Part shown: positions 56,219 to 64,000 of the stretch, in pieces
How the letters are laid out: each line of letters starts with the position of its first letter
Numbering within the stretch: position 1 is the stretch's first letter
DNA from: Akkermansia muciniphila
GTDB taxonomy: Bacteria > Verrucomicrobiota > Verrucomicrobiia > Verrucomicrobiales > Verrucomicrobiaceae
DNA length: 64,000 bases
Assembly: GCA_945882215.1 (NCBI GenBank)
Contig: CAMCWM010000004.1
Location: 1-64,000, forward strand
Direction of reading: 5' to 3'
Notes under the pieces: generated by a model
Database searches by the model: none
Told to the model about the DNA's origin: nothing
Seen by the model: the letters and a program-made list of their open reading frames with translations, nothing else
Translations under genes and position numbers: made by a program

Positions 56219-57057
56219 AAATCATCGTTTGTTCTCTCCTTCTGCTCTCTGCCGCCGCCTTGCATGCTATCAATGCCGATGACTGGCTGAAAAGCGGCCT
56301 GCTGCATCCCGATCTGATCGCTTCCGTGCGCGATGAGCTCGCGTTGACCGAAGATCAGCAAACCAAACTGAACGGTCAGCTCAGCGAAGCCCGCCAGCAG
56401 GCCGAACCGCTCGAACAAGCGGTCAAAGAGCAGCAAAAGACGCTGAACCATCTGTTGCAGGACGCCACCACGAGCGCTGACACCGCGAGCGCGCAGCTCG
56501 CCAGGCTGCTTGAGGCCGAAGCCGCCGTGAAACAACTGCAACTGCGCGCGTTGATCGGTGTGCGCGATGTTTTGACGCCGGAACAACTGCAAAAAGCCCG
56601 CAAACTCGCCCCGCCGAAGATGGCTGCGCGTGGCGGTTCGGAATCGAAGCTGATGGAGAAGGCCGGAAAGCTCAAGGCAGCGCTGGAAGGGCTGGGGGTG
56701 CCGCCGACTGAGGTGATGAAGGAACGGGGCGGCGAAATAGAGGGGCTGATCAAAAGCGGCGATTTCACTGCTGCGAATGCCGCCTTGGACAAGCTGATCG
56801 AGGATTCCGGCCTCAAGGAGCTGGAAGCCGAGGCGGATGTGATCGATTTCACCCAATTCGAGCCGGGCAGCACGGATGTGGAGACGCTGCGGCAGCGTTA
56901 CGAGGATGTGCAGGCCTCGGCGCAGCAATTGGTCTCTCTTCCTCTCGTGCGTGATTTGATCCAGGCGAAAAAGGCGTTTGAGGAAGCCAAGGAGGCCCAG
57001 GACGCCGAAAAAGTGGGCCGCATCCTCACCTATGTGGAAGGCAGGCTGAAGCCATGA
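56215..57057 (+). CDS. Periplasmic Spy/CnrX-like helical protein
   Basis: A 280-aa protein with signal peptide MKIIVCSLLLLSAAALHA and an all-helical mature part. ELALTEDQQTKLNGQLSEARQQAEPLEQAVKEQQ resembles the LTxxQ motif of Spy/CpxP/ZraP/CnrX proteins, and ALIGVRDVLTPEQLQKARKL is the second typical helix. The C-terminal ~150 residues form a further helical extension without a known family. The start overlaps the anti-sigma stop (ATGA). By analogy with CnrX, it could sense metals or envelope stress and release the anti-sigma factor. Few His residues are available for a CnrX-type metal site, so metal sensing is uncertain. Confidence 0.65.
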   Translation: MKIIVCSLLLLSAAALHAINADDWLKSGLLHPDLIASVRDELALTEDQQTKLNGQLSEARQQAEPLEQAVKEQQKTLNHLLQDATTSADTASAQLARLLEAEAAVKQLQLRALIGVRDVLTPEQLQKARKLAPPKMAARGGSESKLMEKAGKLKAALEGLGVPPTEVMKERGGEIEGLIKSGDFTAANAALDKLIEDSGLKELEAEADVIDFTQFEPGSTDVETLRQRYEDVQASAQQLVSLPLVRDLIQAKKAFEEAKEAQDAEKVGRILTYVEGRLKP

Positions 57058-57320
57058 AGCGCATGGATGCCTCGCAGCAGGGGCGTTTTATCTCCAGATC
57101 ATTTCGCGTTCTGGCAGTGGTCCGGATGGCGCTGTACGGATGGCGCCGTAAAAAAGATTCGTTTGCCTTTGGCACTTTTCCGGCGATAAAACGCCGCAAG
57201 TCACCTGTTAAGGGTCAGGCTCAGTCGTTCATCAGGTGATTTTGAATCCGTTGGTGTTCATTTTACCGAAAGTTCGGGACTGAAACTGGCACGAGGCAGA
57301 CGACTGCACTCAACAACGAT

Positions 57321-57773
57321 ATGAATACCAAGATGTATGTGGGCAATCTGCCCTTCGCCGCTCAAGAACAAGACATTCGTGAGCTGTTCTCCCAGTATGG
57401 TGGCGTCACCGAAGTCTTCCTCCCGATGGACCGTGAAAGCGGCCGTCCGCGTGGCTTTGCCTTCGTGACCATGGACTCCGCAGAAGCCATGAACGCTGCG
57501 ATCAATGCGCAAAACGGCCAGGAATTCCTGGGCCGCAAGCTGGCCATCAATGAAGCCCGTCCGCGTGAAGAACGCCCGGCAGGTGGTGGCGGCGGTGGCC
57601 GTGGCGGCTACGGTGGTGGCGGCGGCGGTGGCCGTGGCGGCTACGGCGGTGGTGGCGGCGGCGGCGGCGGTGGTCGCGGCGGCTACGGCGGTGGTGGTGG
57701 CGGTGGCAAACGCGGTGGCGGCGGTTTTGACCGTGGCAGCCGTGGTGGCGACGGCGGCGGCGAAGGCTGGTAA
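57321..57773 (+). CDS. RRM-domain RNA-binding protein with glycine-rich RGG tail
   Basis: A 150-aa protein of the bacterial glycine-rich RNA-binding group related to cyanobacterial Rbp proteins. The RNA recognition motif is complete at about residues 4-80: RNP2 [11 protein letters not shown]1 RGFAFVTM, and ending [16 protein letters not shown]. The tail (about 88-150) is almost entirely Gly with RGGYGGGG units and a final [14 protein letters not shown]. Such proteins act as RNA chaperones, often induced by cold. The 260-bp upstream region may contain a regulatory leader. A strong hairpin with a T-run follows the gene. Confidence 0.93.
   Translation: MNTKMYVGNLPFAAQEQDIRELFSQYGGVTEVFLPMDRESGRPRGFAFVTMDSAEAMNAAINAQNGQEFLGRKLAINEARPREERPAGGGGGGRGGYGGGGGGGRGGYGGGGGGGGGGRGGYGGGGGGGKRGGGGFDRGSRGGDGGGEGW
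57583..57720 (+). repeat. Gly-codon tandem repeat encoding RGGYGGGG units
   Basis: The DNA encoding the RRM-protein tail repeats GGC/GGT-rich units containing CGTGGCGGCTACGG-like cores at least three times with variable Gly runs between. The unit is a multiple of three, so length changes keep the frame. It is a low-complexity coding repeat, not a CRISPR or mobile element. Confidence 0.75.
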
Positions 57774-57800
57774 GCCCCAGCTCTGCAATTTCTCTTTTCG

Positions 57801-57853
57801 AGCCCGTGATGTGGCGAGAGGCGTTTACGCACTCTCTTGCGTCACGGGCTTTT
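57801..57853 (+). terminator. Intrinsic terminator after the RRM gene
   Basis: Perfect 9-bp arms AGCCCGTGA (57801-57809) and TCACGGGCT (57842-57850) are followed by T residues. An inner GCGAGAG/CTCTC pairing strengthens the fold. It lies 28 bp after the RRM stop and reaches into the last codons of the convergent MFS gene. Confidence 0.55.
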
Positions 57854-59123
57854 CCGCGTTCACGAACAGGGCAAAGACCCCGGCGAGCACAAAAGCTCCC
57901 GCACAGAGCCACACGCCTTCATGGAAGTCGTGGTTCACGTCAAAGGCCTTCAGCACGGCGGAGAAAAGCATGGGCATGATGGCCGCGCCGAAGTTTCCCC
58001 ACATGTTCCCCCAGCCGAAGAGCTGCGCCTGACACTTCCCGCTGATGTCCTGCATGAAGGTCCACATCGCCGGCAGGCCGAGATCGGCGAAAAAGGTGAC
58101 TGCTCCGAATGCGATGGCCATGCCCCAGGCCGAGTCCATCTGGAGAGCGAGCAGATACAGCGCCGCCGCGCCGAACTTCGTCAGCGACATCGGCAGCATG
58201 CGTCCGAGCCGCCTGCCGTGGCGCTTCGAAATGTAATCAGTCATCAATCCACCGATCGGCAGCGCCAGAATGCCAATGGTCAGCGCTCCAGTGGTGATGA
58301 GGCCGGTCATGCCATCATCGAGATGCTTCACTTTTTTGAGATAATCCGGCAGCGACAGGATGAGGAAGGCCCACCCAATGTTGGTGAAGAACTGCACGCC
58401 GTTAGCCAGCCACAGGTTTTTGCTGCGGCATGCGGCAAGGAGGGGAAAACGTCTTGGCGGATCCTTGATGGGCTGAAAATCGCCCCGGCCCTCGGCCATG
58501 AGGGCGATCTCCGCGTCATTGCACTGCGGGTGCAGGCGAGGATGATCGCGAAAGACTCTCCAGTAACACGCCGCCACAAGGATGCCGACGAGCCCGTAGA
58601 GCCAGCCCGCCCAGCGCCAGTCACCGGCTTGCAAGATCACAAACGCAGTCAAACCCGGAGCCACCGCGCCGCCGACACGCCCGCCCCAGGAGATCACGCT
58701 GCTGGCGAAGCCGCGAGACTCGATGTGCGCCCAGCGAGTCATCAAACCGCTGCTGGCGGGGTAATAACCCGCTTCCGCCAGCCCGCACAGCAGGCGTGCG
58801 GCGAACAAGGTGCCAAATCCCGTCGCGAAGCTCGTCGCCGCCGTGAAGAACGACCACGCCGCGATGTAGATCGTGATCAGCATGCGCGCCCCAAATCGGT
58901 CGCTTAACCAGCCGGCGGGCACCTGAAACAGCGCGTAGGCCCAGAAGAACGCACCTTTGATGCCGTCGATCTGGCCCTGGTCGAGGTGGATGTTTTTTTG
59001 GAACGAGTCCGAGCTGAGGATGTTCGCCAGACAGATGCGGTCCAGATACATCAGAAAGGCCACCATGGTCGCCGTGGCGAGGATTTGATGGCGGACGGCG
59101 GTGGGGCGGGGGGGAGAACTCAT
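57825..59123 (-). CDS. MFS transporter (anion:cation symporter-like)
   Basis: A 432-aa twelve-helix transporter. I chose the ATG at 59123, since the longer frame starts with TTG at 59135. Family features: FLMYLDRICLANIL in helix 1, GIKGAFFWAYALFQVPAGWLSDRFGARM with the loop 2-3 signature, LCGLAEAGYYPASSGLMTRW in helix 4, and IGGLMTDYISKRHGRRLG in the second half. This pattern fits the ACS family (hexuronate, galactonate, phthalate and related carboxylates). The ligand is unknown. It is convergent with the RRM gene and divergent from the coiled-coil protein gene. Confidence 0.9.
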   Translation of the reverse strand: MSSPPRPTAVRHQILATATMVAFLMYLDRICLANILSSDSFQKNIHLDQGQIDGIKGAFFWAYALFQVPAGWLSDRFGARMLITIYIAAWSFFTAATSFATGFGTLFAARLLCGLAEAGYYPASSGLMTRWAHIESRGFASSVISWGGRVGGAVAPGLTAFVILQAGDWRWAGWLYGLVGILVAACYWRVFRDHPRLHPQCNDAEIALMAEGRGDFQPIKDPPRRFPLLAACRSKNLWLANGVQFFTNIGWAFLILSLPDYLKKVKHLDDGMTGLITTGALTIGILALPIGGLMTDYISKRHGRRLGRMLPMSLTKFGAAALYLLALQMDSAWGMAIAFGAVTFFADLGLPAMWTFMQDISGKCQAQLFGWGNMWGNFGAAIMPMLFSAVLKAFDVNHDFHEGVWLCAGAFVLAGVFALFVNAEKPVTQESA

Positions 59124-59277
59124 CGGAGAAGACAAGACGCTGGATTTCCACCAGCCCTAGCAGGATTCCGGCTTGATGAACAGAGCGAAGACGTGCAAGA
59201 GCCATGAGGCATGGCACAAATCCGACGCATGGAATGCCCTTGCACTCGATCCACGTCTCACGAATTCTTATCCCACC

Positions 59278-60138
59278 ATGACTGCCATTAAAAATCTCTC
59301 CGCACTCCTCGTGCTCAGCTTCCTCGCCTCTGGTGTGCTGGGCTGGTTTCTTTTCCAGTCCCGCTCCGATCTCACGGTCTTGAAAGCGGAGATCGAAACC
59401 ATCAAAACGGAGCACTCCGACGCCCTGAAAGCCAAGGAGGCTGAATTCCAGCGCACGCTCAGCGCGCAGGCCGATCAGCATCAGAAGATGATCACCGCGC
59501 TCAATGACGAGCATGAAAAGAAGATCGACGCGCTGCGCAAAGGCGAGCGCCAGCGTCTGGCCACCGCCGCGAAGGAGTTTGAAAACATCTTCGAAGGCAA
59601 CAAGACCACGCTGCAATACATCGACCTGCTGGAGGACAAGGTGAAGGCCGGGCAGACGCTCTCCAAGGCCGAGGTGGAGAAGCTCACCATCATCACCACC
59701 GGCCTCGGCTATTTGAAGAAGCAGTATCAGAAACCGATGCAGGAGTTCCAAGAGCTCGCGGCCTATTTCGAAGCGCAGGCCTCGAAGCAGATCGAGAAAC
59801 CCAAGGGTGGATTTTTCAAACGCCTCTTCAGCAAAGACTTCCGTGAGGCCGAAAAAGAGTTTCTGCGTCAGGAAGGCGCCAAAGAGGCCTTTGAACAGGC
59901 GCAGGGCAAATTCTCCGGCACCTACGCGCAGGCGCAGAAGGTCATGGGCACGGTGAATCTCGATGCCGACGCGCAGATCCAGAAGCTGCACGCCTACATC
60001 GACGACAAGCAGCAGATGAACGCCGAGGATCTCGGTTCGTTCTTCGACAAGGCCCGCAAAGCTCTGCGCACGCATCAGGACGTGCTCGACTTCGAGCCGG
60101 ACGCTCCGGTGCTTCCCGCGCCAAAACCGCAGCCGTGA
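59278..60138 (+). CDS. Membrane-anchored coiled-coil protein of unknown function
   Basis: The ATG at 59278 opens with a hydrophobic N-terminal helix (LSALLVLSFLASGVLGWFLF), either a membrane anchor or an uncleaved signal. It is followed by about 100 residues of heptad-rich coiled coil (LTVLKAEIETIKTEHSDALKAKEAEF onwards), then helical segments with IEKPKGGFFKRLFSKDFREAEKEF and an acidic C-terminus ending in a Pro-rich tail. The 286-aa protein has no catalytic motif I recognise. It has an upstream gap of about 150 bp shared with the MFS gene and no obvious partner. A structural or envelope-scaffold role is possible but unsupported. Confidence 0.75.
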   Translation: MTAIKNLSALLVLSFLASGVLGWFLFQSRSDLTVLKAEIETIKTEHSDALKAKEAEFQRTLSAQADQHQKMITALNDEHEKKIDALRKGERQRLATAAKEFENIFEGNKTTLQYIDLLEDKVKAGQTLSKAEVEKLTIITTGLGYLKKQYQKPMQEFQELAAYFEAQASKQIEKPKGGFFKRLFSKDFREAEKEFLRQEGAKEAFEQAQGKFSGTYAQAQKVMGTVNLDADAQIQKLHAYIDDKQQMNAEDLGSFFDKARKALRTHQDVLDFEPDAPVLPAPKPQP

Positions 60139-60287
60139 GCTGCTAGACCCCGCGCCCGCCACAAATCACAAACTGCCGCAGGATGAAAGGAAAGGTTGCC
60201 TTTCTCCTCGCGTTTTGGCTAGGCTTGTAAAATCCGTGGCTGTGCTCGCCAGAGTGCGGTTCAGATCGCTCCAACCATCTCCATTCC

Positions 60288-61841
60288 ATGCAAACTAACC
60301 AAAACCCAACCTCCCGCCGCACCTTCATTCGCGGCACCGTCGCCGGCGCAGCCGGACTCGTCGCGTCCCGCTCCTTCTCCGCGCCCATTGGCGCCAATGG
60401 TGATGTGCGTGTCGCGGTCATCGGCTTCAACGGTCGTGGCGCGGGCCACATCAAGAGCCTGGAGGAAATCCCCGGTGTGCGCATCGTCGCTCTCTGCGAT
60501 GTCGATTCCAACGTGCTCGCTAAAGGTGTCGCAAATCAGGCGAAGAAAAACAACACCGTCACCGCCTACACCGATTACCGGAAGCTCATGCTCGACCCCG
60601 AGGTGGACGCCGTCACCATCGCCACGCCGAATCACACGCACACGCTCATCGCCATGACTGCCATGGCCGCAGGCAAGCACGTTTATGTGGAAAAACCCGT
60701 TTGCCACAACATCTGGGAAGGCCGCCAACTCCTGAATGCCGCCGAGAAAGTCGCGAAGAAGGGCCTCGTCGTTCAGCATGGCATGCAGCGCCGCTCTAGC
60801 CCCGGTTGGCAGCAGGCCATGGACTGGGTCAAGGAAGGCCACATCGGCAAGGTCACGCTCTCGCGCGGCCTCAATTACAAGTCACGCATCTCCATCGGCA
60901 AGGTGGCCGCGCCGGTCGAGGCCAAGGACGGCGTCGTCAAAGGAACGTTCCACGACCTGCGCAACGTCAAGACAAACCCTGCCGGAGCGCCGCAGGACGT
61001 GGATGTGGACTACAAGCTGTGGGCGGGTCCACGCGGCGTTGGCCCGGTGAACCGCACGCAGTTCCATTATGACTGGCACTGGCAGTGGGCCTTCGGCAAC
61101 GGCGACATCGGCAACCAAGGTCCGCATCAGACCGATGTGGGCCGCTGGGCGCTGGGCAACCCGGAACTGCTGCCCAAGCGCGTGATGAGCTTTGGTGGAC
61201 GCTGGGGTTACAAGGACGACGGCGAGACCGCCAACAACCAACTGGCCTTTTACGATTACCAGCCCGCTCCGTTCCTCTTCGACAATCGCGGCCTTCCCTT
61301 GAAGGACATGGACTGGAGACTGGAACCGGTTTACCGCGTGAATGGCAAGACCGCGGCCGCGCGTGTCGGCAACGTCATCCATTGCGAGGGCGGCTACGTC
61401 ATCGAGGCCAAGGCCTACGACAACGAGGGCAACACCGTCATGAAGTTCGACAACTTCAATGACGGCGCGGATCACATGCTCAACTTCATCAAGTCCGTGC
61501 GCGAAGGGAAACTCATCAATTCCAACCTGCATGTCTCCCACGGCTTCCACGCCGCCTCGCTCGCCCATCTGGCCAACATTTCCTACCGCCTCGGCAAGGT
61601 CGCGAGCGTCGATGAGGTCAGGGAGCGCATCAAGAACGACAAGGCCGGTCTGGAGACCTACGAGCACTTCGTGCAGAACCTCGTGGACAACAAAATCGAC
61701 CTCAACGTGGACAAGATCAATGCTGGCCCCTGGCTTGAGTTCGATCCCGTCAGCGAGAAGTTCACCGGTGAGTTTGCCGAGGAAGCCAACAAGCTCGCCA
61801 CGGAGAACTATGTGGAGGAGTTCAAGCTGCCGGAAGTTTAA
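60288..61841 (+). CDS. Tat-exported Gfo/Idh/MocA family oxidoreductase
   Basis: A 517-aa protein with twin-arginine signal TSRRTFIRGTVAGAAGLVASRSF. The NAD-binding domain follows (VRVAVIGFNGRGAGHIKSL, VRIVALCDVDSNVL, VDAVTIATPNHTHTLIAMTAMAAGKHVYVEKPV, with the EKP motif). The C-terminal substrate domain has PHQTDVGRWALG and HGFHAASLAHLANISYRLG. Exported Gfo/Idh/MocA proteins are numerous in Planctomycetes and Verrucomicrobia and probably act on sugars in the periplasm. Tat export of the folded, cofactor-loaded form fits. The gene is monocistronic, closed by a strong terminator at 61878-61910. Confidence 0.93.
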   Translation: MQTNQNPTSRRTFIRGTVAGAAGLVASRSFSAPIGANGDVRVAVIGFNGRGAGHIKSLEEIPGVRIVALCDVDSNVLAKGVANQAKKNNTVTAYTDYRKLMLDPEVDAVTIATPNHTHTLIAMTAMAAGKHVYVEKPVCHNIWEGRQLLNAAEKVAKKGLVVQHGMQRRSSPGWQQAMDWVKEGHIGKVTLSRGLNYKSRISIGKVAAPVEAKDGVVKGTFHDLRNVKTNPAGAPQDVDVDYKLWAGPRGVGPVNRTQFHYDWHWQWAFGNGDIGNQGPHQTDVGRWALGNPELLPKRVMSFGGRWGYKDDGETANNQLAFYDYQPAPFLFDNRGLPLKDMDWRLEPVYRVNGKTAAARVGNVIHCEGGYVIEAKAYDNEGNTVMKFDNFNDGADHMLNFIKSVREGKLINSNLHVSHGFHAASLAHLANISYRLGKVASVDEVRERIKNDKAGLETYEHFVQNLVDNKIDLNVDKINAGPWLEFDPVSEKFTGEFAEEANKLATENYVEEFKLPEV

Positions 61842-61877
61842 CCAGACGTAAAACGCACTTCCAAGTTCGTTTCCCAG

Positions 61878-61910
61878 CGCGGAGCCAGCACCCTTGGCTC
61901 CGCGTTTTTT
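61878..61910 (+). terminator. Strong intrinsic terminator after the Gfo/Idh/MocA gene
   Basis: Perfect 10-bp stem CGCGGAGCCA (61878-61887) and TGGCTCCGCG (61895-61904) with a 7-nt loop, followed by six T residues at 61905-61910. It lies 37 bp downstream of the stop codon. Confidence 0.9.
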
Positions 61911-61949
61911 GTTTGGACTCTCCGTTCTTCGCACTACGATCTCCCCGCC

Positions 61950-62312
61950 ATGGAATCTCCCACTCCACCTCCCGCCCTGCCTGCGTCCGCCGTCACTCAG
62001 GATGAAAAGACCCTCGGCATCGTCATGCACGTGCTCTGTCTCGTCGGTTTTCCGATCATCGGCCCGCTCATCATCTGGCTCATCAAAAAAGAGCAAAGCC
62101 AGTACCTCGATTCCCAGGGCCGTGAGCTGCTGAACTTCCAGATCAGCTACCTCATCTACGCGTTCGCGGCCTTCCTGCTGTGTTTTGTGCTCATCGGGTT
62201 CGTGCTGCTGCCGGTGATTGCCATTGCCATGATCGTGCTCACCATCATCGGCATCGTGAGCGCCGCCGAGGGGAAGGTGTATCGCTTCCCGCTCACGATC
62301 CGCATGCTTTGA
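61950..62312 (+). CDS. DUF4870 small membrane protein
   Basis: A 120-aa protein. After a Pro-rich start come a helix (TLGIVMHVLCLVGFPIIGPLIIWLIKK), the family motif YLDSQGRELLNFQISYLIYAFAAFLL and a final helix (VLLPVIAIAMIVLTIIGIV), ending EGKVYRFPLTIRML. The QGRELLNFQISY segment is diagnostic of DUF4870 (Tic20-like topology). The function is unknown. It starts after the terminator of the previous gene and is probably followed in the same unit by the gene at 62385. Confidence 0.9.
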   Translation: MESPTPPPALPASAVTQDEKTLGIVMHVLCLVGFPIIGPLIIWLIKKEQSQYLDSQGRELLNFQISYLIYAFAAFLLCFVLIGFVLLPVIAIAMIVLTIIGIVSAAEGKVYRFPLTIRML

Positions 62313-62384
62313 GCCTCCAGAGCCAAAACGGTTGCGACTCCAGTGCCGCGATGGTAGCAGAGCGCCCCCGTTTCCAAAAACCAG

Positions 62385-62885
62385 ATGCGACCCAACCAAC
62401 TTCTTCAAGCCATCGGTGCCGAGCTGCGCATGCAGATCATGACCTACCTGCAGACCGAGCAGCGTGCCGCCTACAAGGCCGTCATCGAATCTCTCGCGCC
62501 GGCCAGGCGTCTGCGCCCCTCCTTCATTCTGGAGAAATCCCGCGCCAAACAGGCCGAGTGGCTGCTGGAGCAGCTCAACACCAAGTCGAACGAGGAAGTC
62601 ACCGCGCAGATCTTCCAGATCTGGCTGCTCAAAGGCCAGGCGCAGATGCTCATCACCTTCCTGGATGCCGCCGCGATCGCGCATGACGGCAAAGGCGAGG
62701 TCACCGAACTGCCCGAAGTGATCGCTGACGACAAGGCCGAGGCCTCGGTGACCGCCTTGCTCGCTGCGTATCCTGCCAAGCAGGTCGCGTTGTATCTCCA
62801 CATGTTTCAGCAGCAGCGCCCCGGCGGCTGGGATTCGATCACCAAGGCCATCGAGGCCCGCCCTGAGCTGAAACTCGAAGCCTGA
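62385..62885 (+). CDS. Uncharacterised cytoplasmic protein
   Basis: A 166-aa, mainly helical protein without signal or membrane segments: LLQAIGAELRMQIMTYLQTEQRAAYKAVIESLAPAR, then SRAKQAEWLLEQLNTKSNEEVTAQIFQIWLLKGQAQMLITFLDAAAI, then DDKAEASVTALLAAYPAKQVALYLHMFQQQ. I recognise no family. Codon use and the regular helix pattern support it as a real gene. It starts 72 bp after the DUF4870 stop and ends 11 bp before the cyclase-like gene, so it may be co-transcribed with the latter. Confidence 0.75.
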   Translation: MRPNQLLQAIGAELRMQIMTYLQTEQRAAYKAVIESLAPARRLRPSFILEKSRAKQAEWLLEQLNTKSNEEVTAQIFQIWLLKGQAQMLITFLDAAAIAHDGKGEVTELPEVIADDKAEASVTALLAAYPAKQVALYLHMFQQQRPGGWDSITKAIEARPELKLEA

Positions 62886-62896
62886 GATCTGGTGCC

Positions 62897-64000
62897 ATGA
62901 TGGACGCCCTCGACAGCGCCATCGCCAATACCCACGCGCATCTGGAGTCGCTGCGTCACGCTCGCGGCCACTGGGAAGGCCATCTTTCCAGCAGCGCGCT
63001 TTCCACAGCGACCGCCATCGTCGCGCTTTCGCTCGTGGATCGCGACAAACACGCCGCGTGCATCACTGCGGGCGCGCAATGGCTTCGCGATCATCAAAAC
63101 GCCGACGGCGGCTGGGGCGACACCACGCTCAGCAAAAGCAATCTCTCCACCACACTCCTCTGCTGGAGCGCGCTGCATTTGGCGGGGACACACAGCACCG
63201 CGTCCGACGACTGGATCATCACGCACGTCGGATCGCTCGAACCACAAGCCATCGCCAAAGCCGTCATCGCCCGCTACGGCAAGGACAAGACCTTCTCCGT
63301 ACCGATCCTCATGCTCTGCACCTTGTGCGGCACGTTGGGGGAAAACGGATGGCGTCATGTCATCGCGCTGCCCTTCGAACTCGCCGCGCTGCCGCGCACC
63401 TGGTTTGGCGCCATCGGCCTGCCCGTCGTCAGCTATGCATTGCCCGCCTTGATCGCCATCGGCCATGCGCGGTTTCATCATGCGCCACCCGCGTGGTGGA
63501 ATCCGCTGCGCTGGATGCGTGCGCTCACCTGGCCGCGCATTCGTCCGATGTTGCAAACGCTGCAGCCATCCAGCGGCGGTTATTTGGAGGCCACGCCGCT
63601 GACCAGCTTCGTCACCATGGCGCTCGCCGGTGCCGGGCAGCTCGATCATCCCTGCCTGCCGCTGGCCGTCGAATTTCTCACTCGTTCCATGCGCGACGAT
63701 GGAAGCTGGCCCATCGACACCAATCTCGCCACTTGGGGTACGACACTGGCGATTCGCTCGCTGGATGGATCAGTCTCTTCGCCCTCCGCCCTTCGCTCTT
63801 CGCTCTTGTCCCAGCAATACCGCGAAATCCACCCCTTCACCAACGCCCCGCCCGGCGGCTGGGCCTGGACCGACCTTCCCGGCGGCGTGCCCGATGCCGA
63901 TGACACTTCGAGCGCTCTCATCGCGCTCAAAACTCTCTCTTTGAGCGACCCCGAGCTTCCTCATTCGTCATTCCTCATTCGTCATTGCCTCCCCGGCATC
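62897..64000 (+). CDS. Squalene-hopene-cyclase-like terpene cyclase, 5' part
   Basis: The frame starts at ATG 62897 (or the adjacent ATG at 62900) and stays open to the window edge, 368 codons. The protein begins MDALDSAIANTHAHLESLRH and contains QW-type repeats (QWLRDHQNADGGWGDT, MRDDGSWPIDTNLATWGT, NAPPGGWAWTDLPGG). The cyclase acid motif DADDTS lies at residues 333-338, matching the DxDD protonation site of class II triterpene cyclases. N-terminal repeats are fewer than in canonical hopene cyclases, so prenyltransferase/squalene-oxidase repeat protein is a safe wider label. Two 7-bp-period repeats (63775-63809 and 63962-63989) lie inside the frame. A hopanoid, tetraprenyl-curcumene or another terpene product is possible. 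Confidence 0.85.
   Translation, partial: MMDALDSAIANTHAHLESLRHARGHWEGHLSSSALSTATAIVALSLVDRDKHAACITAGAQWLRDHQNADGGWGDTTLSKSNLSTTLLCWSALHLAGTHSTASDDWIITHVGSLEPQAIAKAVIARYGKDKTFSVPILMLCTLCGTLGENGWRHVIALPFELAALPRTWFGAIGLPVVSYALPALIAIGHARFHHAPPAWWNPLRWMRALTWPRIRPMLQTLQPSSGGYLEATPLTSFVTMALAGAGQLDHPCLPLAVEFLTRSMRDDGSWPIDTNLATWGTTLAIRSLDGSVSSPSALRSSLLSQQYREIHPFTNAPPGGWAWTDLPGGVPDADDTSSALIALKTLSLSDPELPHSSFLIRHCLPGI
63775..63809 (+). repeat. Five-unit heptanucleotide repeat inside the cyclase-like gene
   Basis: Units CTCTTCG, CCCTCCG, CCCTTCG, CTCTTCG, CTCTTGT. It has the same sequence type, the same number of units and the same 35-bp length as the repeat at 189-223. It encodes a Ser/Leu/Pro-rich stretch between the WGT repeat and the GGWAW repeat. 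Confidence 0.7.
63962..63989 (+). repeat. Four-unit CATTCGT heptanucleotide repeat inside the cyclase-like gene
   Basis: Units CATTCGT, CATTCCT, CATTCGT, CATTGCC follow one another without gap, encoding HSSFLIRHC. This is a second, different 7-bp repeat in the same gene, about 150 bp after the first and close to the DxDD motif. Confidence 0.7.

Noticed and set aside
57054-57239. 61-codon frame starting with an ATGA overlap at the end of the Spy-like gene
   Set aside because: Composition is Arg/Lys-rich without pattern. The region contains a 10-bp direct repeat and short hairpins more suggestive of a leader of the RRM gene. The overlap alone is not enough.
57583-57720. Regularly spaced repeats that could suggest a CRISPR-like array
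   Set aside because: They are Gly-codon repeats in the RGG tail of the RRM protein, in frame and without spacers.
58621-60162. 513-codon minus-strand open frame opposite the coiled-coil gene and into the MFS gene
   Set aside because: The start lies antisense to the coiled-coil gene and the end overlaps the MFS gene in another frame. Composition is typical of antisense to helical coding sequence.
60882-62801. 639-codon minus-strand open frame opposite the Gfo/Idh/MocA gene
   Set aside because: It is the antisense shadow of a clear oxidoreductase and DUF4870 on the plus strand, crosses a strong plus-strand terminator, and its translation has no family motif.

Overview
The window looks like a chromosomal stretch of a high-GC Verrucomicrobiota bacterium (Verrucomicrobiales or Prosthecobacter-like). 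This is inferred from the gene families: sulfatases, a DUF1501/DUF1553 cytochrome pair, SHD1 and TIGR03067 proteins, PEP-CTERM sorting, a Tat-exported Gfo/Idh/MocA oxidoreductase, and many large Hanks-type Ser/Thr kinases with periplasmic domains. No rRNA, tRNA, phage, CRISPR array or intact transposase was seen.

Layout. 1-7.4 kb (minus): a partial secreted protein, truD, a three-sulfatase operon, and an acyltransferase with ankyrin repeats inserted between membrane helices. 7.4-8.5 kb: a more AT-rich patch with a MITE-like inverted repeat, a small secreted orphan and a possible gene remnant. 8.6-11.1 kb (minus): a catabolic operon (SDR, DapA-like lyase, amidohydrolase), divergent from a neutral-ceramidase-like protein. 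12.6-24.1 kb (plus): a kinase-TPR protein, a NitT/TauT-type ABC transporter with a flavin halogenase-like enzyme, an SHD1 protein and an OmpR-type two-component pair. 24.1-28.9 kb (minus): a small membrane protein and a DUF1501/DUF1553 pair. 29.0-32.3 kb (plus): a tightly coupled photolyase (FeS-BCP type)-TspO-SDR-SRPBCC operon.

32.3-54.5 kb (minus): the centrepiece, six consecutive paralogous receptor kinases of 1114-1398 aa. Each has a short WQPP N-terminal motif, a cytoplasmic kinase domain, one membrane helix and a mosaic ectodomain. The ectodomains combine C-type-lectin-like folds, LamG/DUF1080-like jellyrolls, leucine-rich repeats and, once, an FGE/SUMF1 fold. All six carry the same ~140-aa helical module, which I do not recognise as a named domain. 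The array looks like tandem duplication with ectodomain shuffling, and four members have a similar candidate promoter. It is the best candidate here for an undescribed sensory system.

54.6-64 kb: a PEP-CTERM protein; an ECF sigma / membrane anti-sigma / Spy-CnrX-like periplasmic protein operon; a glycine-rich RRM protein; an MFS transporter; a membrane-anchored coiled-coil protein; a Gfo/Idh/MocA oxidoreductase with a clear terminator; DUF4870; an uncharacterised protein; and the start of a squalene-hopene-cyclase-like gene. Short tandem repeats with a 7-bp period lie inside coding sequence at both ends of the window. A 9-bp repeat and paired REP-like hairpins lie inside two further genes.
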